Shown here: in pieces, positions 51,201 to 60,000 of the stretch
Layout: each line of letters opens with the position of its first letter
Numbering within the stretch: position 1 is the stretch's first letter
From: Hondaea fermentalgiana
Lineage: Eukaryota; Sar; Bigyra; Thraustochytrida; Thraustochytriidae
Assembly (NCBI GenBank): GCA_014084085.1
Contig: NPFB01000089.1
Span: 17,652 to 81,651 of the forward strand
Direction: 5' to 3'
Length of the DNA: 64,000 nt
Notes under the pieces: generated by a model
What the model was told of the DNA's origin: nothing
The model's input: only the letters and a program-made list of their open reading frames with translations
The model's database searches: none
Position numbers and translations under genes: made by a program

Positions 51201-53375
51201 GTCTTCTCGACCCTCGCTCGCGTCTTCATCATCGTCAGAAACGATCTCTGGCTCAACCTCTTGCTGCTTCGTTTCCACTCGCATTGGAAGTTTGGCATGC
51301 TTCGTTCGCATCTTCGCGAGCTTCTCCATAGTTTGAGCGAGCTCTTTTTGCGCGGCTTGCCGTTGCGTCTGCGCCGCACTTAGCAGCTCTTGTGTAACTC
51401 GAAGTTTTTCTGCTGCCTCCCGCTCCTTTTCTTCAGAAACCAGATTTCTAGTCTTGAGAGCGCGAAGTTGCCCTTGCACATGACCAAGCTGGGCCTTTGT
51501 AGTCCGAAGTTCATTGTTGTACTTGTCACATTCGCTTCTCGATGTCAAATAGTGCAACTGCGCTTCAGCGAGAGTGTCAGCCTGATCTTGGGCTTTGTTT
51601 CTCAGGACGTCACATTCAAGAAGCGTCTCTGCCAGGCAGTCCTTTGCTTTGCCCAGTTCCACTTGCAATGAACGAATTTCCTCTTTTGATAGCTTGAGAG
51701 TGGCCTGCATCGTTTTGCGGTCATTTTCTACCGCACCCATCGAAGTATTAAGGCTCGCCAGATTCATTTGTAGGTCCTCCATGGCAAGCGCTTTCTCGCG
51801 CGCAGCACGGTTTGCTTCAAGTGCGTTTTCCCTTGCCCTTTCCAGCTCATCGCGCATTCCACGCAGCTCATCGATAGCAGCATCGCGTTGAACCCGAAGT
51901 GCGCTATTGACTTGCTGCAGATCTCTGACCATCTCCCCTGATGCGGCCAAGCGCGCTGTTGCGTCCTGCGATATTTCGGACCAAATATTTCGCATAGCGT
52001 GTTCTCTGAATCGTGCGCACACGCGGTCCACACCCTGCGACACAAAGGCGTGAACAAGCGTTGAGGCTACAACAGGACCCAGCGTTGTCTCTATCTTGTC
52101 CTCGTCTACTGCGCAAAGTGCAATTTGCGCCTCTGCCTTTGTACCTTGAGACTCCTCCTGGTCTGCATCGCAGACGTCAACGTCTGATGGCGCGCGTTCT
52201 CCCTCGTGCACTATGTCAAGTGCAGCAAAGTACAGATGTTCGTGAGCAGCAACAATCTGCGTTCCATGCAAAGCCCGCAAGGCTTCCCCCAAAGTCTTGG
52301 ATCCCAGCACCGACTCCCGAGCAAGTAAGAGTTCAAGTTCGAGCGGAATATTCGAGTGAAGCGCGGTTGCTAAACTTTCCTCTGGGATCTCCAAAATAAG
52401 AACGTGATTCATGACGGTGTTTGGCGCCGTGTCGTTGCCTTGGCGTTGGCGCTGAGCTCGGAGAACGAAGAAATCAATTCCGTTTTCTTGGTCGCGTGAG
52501 CATTTCCGTGGCTCAGTCTCAATATCAAATTGCGAAAAGTGTCGCACGAGCCTTGACGAAAATGCATCTCCTCCTAAAAAAGTGTTGGCAGTTGTTGTTT
52601 GCGCCTCGGAGAAAGAAATACTTGATAAAGAAGAAGAATAAGACGCCAGAGGCGCATTTTTAATATCAGGAAAGAGCACTCGTCTCTCCCCCTTTGCGCT
52701 TAAAATCACAGTCGCGACGTTCTCGCCCTCGAGCAGACCTGCAATCATGCGCGGTGCTACGAGATCAACAATTTCTTTGCTTCTCGCCTGTGTATCATTT
52801 GCGTCGCATGTTTGCTTTGGAGCAAGCAAGGCCCGTCCTCGCTTCCATCCGTGAGGTGCAATCATGCGCTGTTGTTTCTCAAAGTGCACCTTGTCACGCA
52901 TATCTTTCGCACACAATCTCTCCGTGGCGGTGGAAGAGTAATCATTTGATCCGATTTGTGATGGGATCATTTTCTCAACGTCTTGGGATGCATCAGCGAT
53001 GCCAAAGGAGAAATATTTAGTACTCTGCAGATCGGCCAAAGAGTGGCTTGACGCCTTAATTTTGCTGATATTTGTGCTTATTCCGCCATGAACGGGAGGA
53101 ATGACGCTTGGTTCTGAGGTAGGCCTCGGCCTTGACGCGTCCAGCTCGAGACGATCGGCAGCATTTGCAGGAAACTCCAGCTGATTTCTACTTTCCGACA
53201 AAGCAGTATCGAGCCTCTCGCCATTCTCCGAAGGACCAGACGCCTTCTTCGCAGGCTCGCTCGCTTCAGTGCCATCGTCATTATCATCACGGCGCAAACG
53301 TGCAGATAGCTCAGCAAGTTTGACCTCGAGTTCCTCCACGGTCAAATCAGGACGCTGCGCGTGCCTTGACGTCAT
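48228..53375 (-). CDS. Large coiled-coil protein of unknown function (1715 residues)
   Basis: I do not recognise an orthologue. Residues 1-~470 start with a short coil (TVEELEVKLAELSARL), then a Ser/acidic part and a probably globular region with VATVILSAKGERRVLFPD. Long heptad-rich coiled coils occupy about 480-695, 878-925, 1008-1271 and 1470-1650, e.g. the repeat TAELENELEIAIKQTSELEDQ. Between the last two lie an acidic stretch (Asp/Glu run near 1290) and a Ser/Pro/Arg-rich region (~1310-1420) dense in possible SP phosphorylation sites. No membrane helix, kinesin or myosin motor is present. Such architecture is usual for golgins, centrosomal/basal-body and cytoskeletal linkers, but nothing decides between them. 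The frame is uninterrupted from its ATG (MTSRHAQRPDL). Confidence 0.8.
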   Translation of the reverse strand: MTSRHAQRPDLTVEELEVKLAELSARLRRDDNDDGTEASEPAKKASGPSENGERLDTALSESRNQLEFPANAADRLELDASRPRPTSEPSVIPPVHGGISTNISKIKASSHSLADLQSTKYFSFGIADASQDVEKMIPSQIGSNDYSSTATERLCAKDMRDKVHFEKQQRMIAPHGWKRGRALLAPKQTCDANDTQARSKEIVDLVAPRMIAGLLEGENVATVILSAKGERRVLFPDIKNAPLASYSSSLSSISFSEAQTTTANTFLGGDAFSSRLVRHFSQFDIETEPRKCSRDQENGIDFFVLRAQRQRQGNDTAPNTVMNHVLILEIPEESLATALHSNIPLELELLLARESVLGSKTLGEALRALHGTQIVAAHEHLYFAALDIVHEGERAPSDVDVCDADQEESQGTKAEAQIALCAVDEDKIETTLGPVVASTLVHAFVSQGVDRVCARFREHAMRNIWSEISQDATARLAASGEMVRDLQQVNSALRVQRDAAIDELRGMRDELERARENALEANRAAREKALAMEDLQMNLASLNTSMGAVENDRKTMQATLKLSKEEIRSLQVELGKAKDCLAETLLECDVLRNKAQDQADTLAEAQLHYLTSRSECDKYNNELRTTKAQLGHVQGQLRALKTRNLVSEEKEREAAEKLRVTQELLSAAQTQRQAAQKELAQTMEKLAKMRTKHAKLPMRVETKQQEVEPEIVSDDDEDASEGREDNTITMRKNTRSDFKSPVTPHIALEDALAGLAAKARLKSPNSPFCVKQASLPSWAQDPQIVAPSLLDSPAAEVHCGAAETAYSDDETSGRPDAINTERVVADSGHSKKSNNDVEDHDSLMEERKTSEEELTPRTLGSKERLHVGSTATPGSPRCEEALEPQLECLQSQVRLFQRTSQHQKGVILEQERRIATLQAQLLAQSASNSEASDGGSLSVSVPQATASTYSSAVLAPGASRVGHPSPTLLMNERRPESSLPLSPTNQRSTKLQDDACLSPCSFEAEAMDRAHQEELARVQREHRMTLVTMDNNHRQQIKSLQGVMKKALLEAQLRREATEVSQTLQGEGSETESDLQSELETAAKRTAELENELEIAIKQTSELEDQLEACRSRLCEQRCTLDEKDTILQAKDQLLQAYASQIRMQRSVSSLPKQDLHIELLGKVASRALATACQQQCIVEALRTAHKTKEAEVMEASAMGSKNTVIAGLRCQIASQVAVIDSERRATQAALGQSDMALAEKRQAEAKLEEERKAHAATKSLLADAEACIRSQMEHMEHTAPRSILMGENASAGDKNDDGMVDNDADDDEEEEDEEDNFQYSDNEDTDASSSVMRKLSSSPRSFSSRSLSGYVSPVSASPASPASPRSRSSLSTSQSVSPRRRPDLHVVTVDRRPPLSRTHSLSSVSGAPPRHPEPRQYFETENSPLAADGVVSAGRRGELGISRSSSMSAITARVDSAGQLGSARSTSSSMILGPALEHIERLEEAFRTQRAQIRVYHGLVDKSKHGHAREVTSMRRVAAGLHASRVAIERSFASERRNLLVRVHHLERELQETKLALQGEIDCLQARADDLANKVLHADSEEVREVVQKMCTISERLRALRPVTSEMVSADAQERHAMQEQLQLLELTCERQRIKHAEALAEALAEAEHHKDCRENLRQKYNALQPQSAFEIFDSFHVPNDMESTKRARIERILEDLRVTLASLEPYLVRDERL

Positions 53376-53747
53376 GGTGACCTCGATGGCAGGCCTCGTG
53401 GGCGTGGCAAAGCTACTCTGCTTTGTTCACCTCGCGCGCCCCACCCGCCTCGCCCACAGACGCGCGCGCGGGCGCGCTCTCACCAGAGTTCTGGCGGTCT
53501 CCCCTGCAGCCAACGGGGCCACTGACGCATCGGTCGGTGTCCGTTGCCCTCGAGAGAACCTTTACGGCTCGCTCGAGTGCAACGGACAATATGCACAAGC
53601 ACTGCCGTCTGGGATGTCTTTCTTCGTCGTTTATCCGTGGGAGACTGTGCTTACCTAACGTCAATCAAGCCAGAGCCTAGGGATGTTTCGTCCCTATTTT
53701 TGCAAAGGTTCTTATTTGGGTTGTCAAATAGTATTCATGGCTAGTTT
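53376..53747. other. Interval between the coiled-coil start and the IQ-protein 3' end
   Basis: No gene seen. A short CG-rich stretch (53458-53480) lies in the presumed promoter of the coiled-coil gene. Confidence 0.5.
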
Positions 53748-56213
53748 TTATTGAACCTCGATAAAGTCGAGGACAAAGGTGAGCGAGGCTTCTTGGGCCA
53801 AAAGATCACCCAGCGCCTTTACAGGAGGACACAGACGTAGAGAACCGAGCATAAGCTGAACGACACGCTCATACTGGGTCGCTCTGACCTGTCCGATTCT
53901 GGTCAACTTGCGATTCTTGGCGTCGAGGAAACGCTGCATATGCTGCTCTCTCAAAGTTGCGTGGTACGTTTCGCCCGTACATAGGTCGGTGCCGGAAACT
54001 AGATAGTTGAATCCCGCACGCAAGATTTGCAAAACAACCTGCGTGGAGCCTCGTTCATGAAGATCTTGTCCTCGACTGACGACAGGCACAGTATGCGCAC
54101 CACGGAACACTTCAGTGACGAGGACGCCCATTCGCTGGCGGCGCTCGATCTCCGCGAAGCGAACTCGCCCGAGTCGACCGCGCACAACGCGTTGAATCTC
54201 AACGATGCGCTCATTCTTGATTCGCAAGTCAATTCGCACAGCGCACCCTCGTGCAAAGGCCTGCATCCGCGAGGCAGCTCGTGATCGGCGCTGTCGCTCA
54301 CGGAGCATGTCCAAGCGCTTAAGAACAAGGCTTTCACCTTGCCGCTCCAGAACACTTTGCTTCATGTACTCGTGACGCCATCGAGAGCGGCCAAAGGCAC
54401 CTCGAACGATTCGCTGTGCATGCACAGCTGACCGCTCTTTCGACGCGTTCCGAATTTCGATGTCACGCTGCCGTTCGAGTGCAGGTACGATAAGTCTGGG
54501 CTCCGACTGAGCTCGGACCGCCACCACCCGAATCATTTTGAGAAACGCAAGGCATGACCAGGCGTCGATACCTTCTTGTTCTTGCTGTTGTGAATCTTGT
54601 TGTTGTTTTTCCTGCTGTTGCTTTTCTGCATTGTCTGTGCATAGTTCGCGAGATACTTGCGTCTCATGAGTGACGTCAATCTTGCTCGCTCGACGCAAAG
54701 TGGCCCGAACTTGCGATACTGGAGCGATCAGAGGTCGAGCTCCAGCTCGCTTTACGATGAGGGCCTTACCTCGGATCGAAAGCGAATACTCGTCGAGGGG
54801 CGGCCTCGTCTTGCAACGCAACGTCTTTGGCCTCACGCCCCAGAAGTCACGGTGCGAAACCTCCAATTTGCGAACCCAGGCTTGATGATGGGACAACAGG
54901 TCCCCTCGAAAGCGTGTGTTTTCTTTGAGAGCCTCGAGAGCCCGCGCATAATAGAGAAGAGCTCGTTGCGGAGGCTCCTCACCGGCAAGACAACCAAGAG
55001 CCACGGCAAAGTACATTTGAGCGCAAAATCCGCGATACTCCTTGCGCCGACCCCGTGCGCAAATATAAAAGAACTCAACGGCATTTGAGATATTCCACGC
55101 GGCTTCTTGCGCGCCAGGAATGCCCAGAATGTCCGCATTCCTTGCCTTGAAGAGAAGATTGGCTGCCTGCTCTGCAAAGTAGAACGCGTGCTGATACTTG
55201 TGCCTCGGGAGACCGCCCCATACCAGCAAAACGACAGCTTTGGCTTCGTATGCAAGACGGCAGCGCGGATTGGCTCGTATTAGTCGATCAAATATGTGCA
55301 TCGGGCCTTCGAGCTCGTCCTTGTAAGCAAAGAGAAGCAAGGCGTCGCGCAGGGTCGTGGCATACAGTTTCCAGTCGTCTTGGAGCTCGCGGTCCGAGAT
55401 GCCGTTGAGTTTGGCGCGAAGTCCAATCGGCCCTTGCGCGGCGAGCGTCTGCCAAGTCAGATGGCGCTTCTTTCGCTCAGCGTCTTGGGCTCGTCTTCGC
55501 GCAAGCTCCATCTCAGCGAGCACGCGTCTCGCCCACATTTGAAGTCGGTTTGCACATCGTGCCTCGAGCTCTGCCCGCAATGAGCGCGCACGCCGGCGAC
55601 CCCAGCAGCCTCGCATGACGCGTTGGATGTCCGTCGCAGCTTTGCGATTTCGCGCTGCAATCAGCGCTTCGTACTTGCGCCGGGCTTTGAACATGCGCCA
55701 GTGACATTGCAATCGGCACGCTGCACGATTATCGCGTGCAATTCGAATTCGCTTCGCACGTTCGAGTCCGCGATGTCCTCTGTAGACGCGCTGGATGTTG
55801 CGTGCAGCAGCACATTCCCAGATGCCTCCGCTGCCCCAAACGAGCTCTCGTATTGCCTCCCCACGTGCCCACGCCTGTAGCCTTGTTGCTGCATGCTCGT
55901 GCTCTACGCGGTATCTTTTTTTGACAGTTTCAATACGCAAATCGATGCCAATATCGTGGTTTTCACGAGAATGCGTCCACGTATTTAGATCTCGTTGACT
56001 GGGAAAGACTTGTACGCCTGGAAGCAGCAGCGCCTCTTCGGCTCCCTTGTCTTTTGTTTGCTCATGATTGCGTCGATCTTGGCGGTGACGTGGCGTGCGC
56101 TGAAGCGGTCGCAGCCTTCCGTCTTGTGGCACGCGACGTCGCGCCACAAGTCTGCGCGGACTCGCCTCCGCTTTCCATGAAAAAGATTGCCCTTTTCCCC
56201 GATAGCTGCCCAT
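53748..56213 (-). CDS. IQ-motif / TPR-like protein, 5' end uncertain
   Basis: Up to 821 residues. Five IQ motifs lie at about 108-235 (AATRLQAWARG, ARNIQRVYRGHRG, ACRLQCHWRMF, ATDIQRVMRGCWGRR, ANRLQMWAR) and three more at ~595-690 (HAQRIVRGAFGRSRW, ASRMQAFARG, EIQRVVRGRLGRVRF). IQ motifs bind calmodulin or similar light chains. Between them, ~275-430 looks like helical TPR-type repeats (LFAYKDELEGPMHIFDRLIRANP). The C-terminal ~110 residues are a small domain with VVSRGQDLHERG and YLVSGTDLCTGETY. No named orthologue is recognised. The first ~80 residues are Arg-rich and not protein-like, while another reverse frame at 55985-56419 reads more like protein, so an unseen splice at the 5' end is likely. 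Confidence 0.72.
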   Translation of the reverse strand: MGSYRGKGQSFSWKAEASPRRLVARRRVPQDGRLRPLQRTPRHRQDRRNHEQTKDKGAEEALLLPGVQVFPSQRDLNTWTHSRENHDIGIDLRIETVKKRYRVEHEHAATRLQAWARGEAIRELVWGSGGIWECAAARNIQRVYRGHRGLERAKRIRIARDNRAACRLQCHWRMFKARRKYEALIAARNRKAATDIQRVMRGCWGRRRARSLRAELEARCANRLQMWARRVLAEMELARRRAQDAERKKRHLTWQTLAAQGPIGLRAKLNGISDRELQDDWKLYATTLRDALLLFAYKDELEGPMHIFDRLIRANPRCRLAYEAKAVVLLVWGGLPRHKYQHAFYFAEQAANLLFKARNADILGIPGAQEAAWNISNAVEFFYICARGRRKEYRGFCAQMYFAVALGCLAGEEPPQRALLYYARALEALKENTRFRGDLLSHHQAWVRKLEVSHRDFWGVRPKTLRCKTRPPLDEYSLSIRGKALIVKRAGARPLIAPVSQVRATLRRASKIDVTHETQVSRELCTDNAEKQQQEKQQQDSQQQEQEGIDAWSCLAFLKMIRVVAVRAQSEPRLIVPALERQRDIEIRNASKERSAVHAQRIVRGAFGRSRWRHEYMKQSVLERQGESLVLKRLDMLRERQRRSRAASRMQAFARGCAVRIDLRIKNERIVEIQRVVRGRLGRVRFAEIERRQRMGVLVTEVFRGAHTVPVVSRGQDLHERGSTQVVLQILRAGFNYLVSGTDLCTGETYHATLREQHMQRFLDAKNRKLTRIGQVRATQYERVVQLMLGSLRLCPPVKALGDLLAQEASLTFVLDFIEVQ

Positions 56214-56849
56214 GACGCTTGCGCTGGACGTCCGTCAAAATATATAAACAAGTCACCCCAAATTTCGTCCTTTCGCTTCCGAATCACTCCATGCTCTTCA
56301 GCACGTCGCTCGTATCTCGTCGAGCAAGGCCAGCAGGCTTTGGATAGGATCCAGCTAGACCTTGCTTCCTGCCAGCGTGACACCACGCCACGCCACGTCT
56401 GCAAGTTCGGTCGCTCCAAGCTGGCGAGCAGCTGCAGACGGACGGCGGCGCCCGACAGGAGATTCTTCCTTGCCTTGGTCCGCGGGAGCGCCGTCCACCG
56501 CCCATTGGCCGGCCGGCCGGCCCCCTGTCTCTACTGCCTGCCTGGCAACCTCTGCCTGGCCATGGGCTTGGGCCTCGCCGCTTCGGCGCTCTCGACGATG
56601 CTCTCCCGGGCCCTGCCCGCGTCCGCAACGGATATATATCGGGAACGCAGGGAACCGCGCCAGCGTGGAATTCTGGGCTCGGCGAGGGAGGAGGGACTCT
56701 CGCCGCAGACCCCGATCGCGATTGGCCCGAGCTGCGAGAAGGCCAGCGGCCGCGAGGCGCGGGGAAGCCCGGCGCCACAGCTCCCTCGCGACAGCCGCTC
56801 GACTCGCGCGGGTCCTCGGGAAGCCCGGCCGCGGAGGAGCCCCGGCGGC

Positions 56850-56891
<42 letters not shown>

Positions 56892-57063
56892 CGTTGTGGC
56901 TCGCGAGAGGACCTGCTCGACTCGTCCCACGCAAGCACGCACGCACGCACGAGAGAAGCGCTTGCTGCGCGCCGAGAGCACCGTGCCGTCCGTCTTTGAA
57001 GAGCCTCGAGGCCGTTGGCAAGAGCGTACGCAGCAGGCATCAACCCGACCAGCAGCGAGCACG
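56214..57063. promoter_or_regulatory. Divergent region upstream of the ERO1-fumarate reductase gene
   Basis: Contains part of an alternative reverse frame (to 56419), a TATATAT at 56632-56638, a GCTT tetramer repeat at 56850-56891 and CACG repeats near 56938-56951. The forward frame of the fusion gene is open here but shows only microsatellite-derived sequence, so it is taken as 5' UTR and promoter. Confidence 0.5.
56850..56891. repeat. (GCTT)n microsatellite
   Basis: About ten perfect tetramer units, some 170 bases before the fusion-gene ATG. Confidence 0.95.
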
Positions 57064-60000
57064 ATGATTCGAAGGAGACGTCAGACTCCGGCCGCGAGCC
57101 CGGCGTGGCGAACGAGGGCCCTCGGGGCCCTGGTGGCGCTGGCGCTCGCTGTTTGCAGCCTCTCCGTCGTCTCGACGACTGCGTCTGCAGGCAAGCACGA
57201 GTCACGCCCGCTCCGTGCCAAGGTTCTCTTTGAAGACGAGGTCGTGTGCAATTCCGAGGCGATTAGGACTGCCAATTCGGACTATCTTCTTCGCCTTCTC
57301 GAAGAGCTCACCAACACAACGTACTTTAGGCTTTTTCGTGTCCAGCTCGACGGTGAGTGTCCACTCGATGCTGGCGAAGCACAGGGGGGCGAAGTGAAAA
57401 AACCTGAGGAACCAAGCTGCGGCTTTGGGGACGACGAGGATGATGACCATGGAGAAGGGGAAGAGGCCCCAGAGCCCCTTTGCAACTTGAAGCCTAGCGA
57501 CGAAAGCCTCTCCAATCCATTCTTTGGAGGCGGAGGTGGCGGCGGGTTTGGTGCCCCTGGATTTGGAAACCCCGTGGATAAGACTCTCTCAAAGCATGAA
57601 GACAGCGTCGTGAGTCAGGCCGAAGAGGATTGCGACGACGAGTCGCTGCCAGCGTTTTGGACCAATCTCTGCGCCGAACTTCCCTTTAACGATTCTACCA
57701 TGGAGTACGTGAACCTCCAGCTCAATCCAGAACAGTTCACAGGGTACAATGGAAGCAAGGTCTGGGACGCCATCTACGGTGAAAACTGCTTTGAAATCGA
57801 GGAGATTGACATGTGCTACGAGGAACGATTCTTGTACAGGATGCTGTCAGGTTTGCACTCGAGCATCAATCTGCACATTTCCGAGCACTACAAGCCGCCC
57901 GTGCCCGGCAAGCGAGATCGATGGGAACGAGACCTCGTGCGTTTTCAGCGCCAGTTCGAGGGTCACCCCGAACGATTCAAGAACCTTGAATTCGCCTTTG
58001 TTGTCCTGTTGCGCGCCGTGCGGCGCGCAACGCCAACCTTGCGTGAGTTCAACTTTGCGACGGGGGAATCACGGGAAGATCAGCGCACGAACAAGCTTGT
58101 GTCTCTTTTTCTCGACTCGTTCGTTCTGCGTTCCTGCCAGACAGTCTTTGAGGCCTTTGACGAGAGCCTTCTCTTTGTGAACGAGAATGGTCCCCAGGTG
58201 TCTACCATGGCCAATCTGAAGCGACGCTTCAAAGATATTTTTCACAACATTAGCAACATATTTAATTGCATTCGATGCCAGCGATGCAGACTTCACGGCA
58301 AACTGCAGCTCTTGGGCATTGGCACGGCAATGAAGATGCTTTTGCTACCAGAGCATCTCATCAAAGAGAACCTTTCGCGCGAGGAGGTAGTCGCTCTTTT
58401 CAACACGATGGCTAAATTTTCGGAAGCCATTGAGATTCACCAAAACATGAAGGACGCCATGCTCGCCAGCAAGGCGAGCGACGCGACGTCTGCGCCTGCG
58501 ATTGCTCCTTCTATGGGCGCGGGACCGATTTCGATGTCTATCTCCAACAAAGAGAGCCTTCAGCTGCTTCAGGATCGGGCCCTTGCCATTGTGTCGGGGG
58601 CTGTTCGCGAGGGCGAGCTCGACGAGGACATGGAGGACGCACTTGTCGATGCATTGCTGGATGGTGACGAGGAGCTCATGATCCTTGCCAAACACTTTGC
58701 CCTCGAGAACCACGACGTGTCATTCATTCGCCACGCCGTTCGACGCCTCGGCCAAGTTGACGTGCAAGGGCCTACCAAACCTGATGCCGTCGTCATTGGC
58801 GCAGGACTTTCTGGGCTGACTGCGGCGCTTTCCATTTTGGATCGCGGTGGCTCGGTCGTTCTCATCGACAAAGAGGGCGGCCCGGGTGGAAACTCGGCCA
58901 AAGCATCGAGCGGCATCAATGGCATCGACGAGACGAGTCTGACGAAGCTGAATGACTCGATCGCGCAGTTCAAGGAGGATATGGTGATTGGTAGTGGCCG
59001 GCCATCTTTTGCGACCAATCCTCTTGTCGATGTGCTGACAAAGGGCAGTGCTGACGCTCTCGCTTGGCTTCGCTCCCGCGTGGGCCTCGCCTTGGATGAG
59101 GTTGGCCAACTTGGCGGGCACTCGCGACCGCGAACATGGCGGCCATCCACTGGTCTTGCCGGCTCTGAGCTCATCGTTGCTGTAAATCGTGCAGTGAAGT
59201 CGTACGAGGAGTCTGGCAAGTTGGAGTTTCGTCGGAAGACGCAGGTGACTGAGATTCTCGTCAATGATGCCGAGGACGACGTTGCACTGCGAGGTGTGCG
59301 CTGCAAGAACCTCGAGAGCGGGGAGACTTTTGATCTGGACGCAAGTGCTGTGGTCATCGCCACTGGCGGTTATGGCTTTCATCGTGGCTCTGAAGACTCG
59401 TTTTTGCTGCAACATCGACCTGACCTTGCAAGGTTCGGTACGACGAACGGCAAGTTCGCTACCGGCGATGGCATCTTGCTTGCGCAGGCCGTTGGCGCCG
59501 ACACAGTTGATATCGATCAGGTGCAAGTTCACCCAACGGCCTTTGTTGACCCGAAGGACCGATCGAGCCCGGTGAAGACTCTTGCGGCGGAGCTCTTGCG
59601 TGGCGTTGGTGCTGTCATGCTCGACGCCTCGGGGCGGCGGTTCGTGAACGAGCTTGGGACGCGCAAATACGTCTCGGAGCACATGATTGCGCACGACCCA
59701 AGCGCCGATGGCCAACCTGAGTTCCTTATGGTCCTCAGCGCGTCAGTTGCTGATCGTGCACCCAAGCATATTCCCATGTACATGCGCAAGGGGCTCATGT
59801 GGAAGGTCGACTCTGTCGAGGCTCTTGCAGAGACGCTTGGAGCAGAGGTGGCGACTGTGCGGCAGACCCTTGAGGATTTTGACCGCACTTGCACCGATAT
59901 GAATGCCTATCCGGATCCCTTCAACCGGACCGTGTGCCCAGACACGCCCTTAGCCACGGATGCACCCTTTTATGTGGGTTACATTACACCAGCTGTGCAT

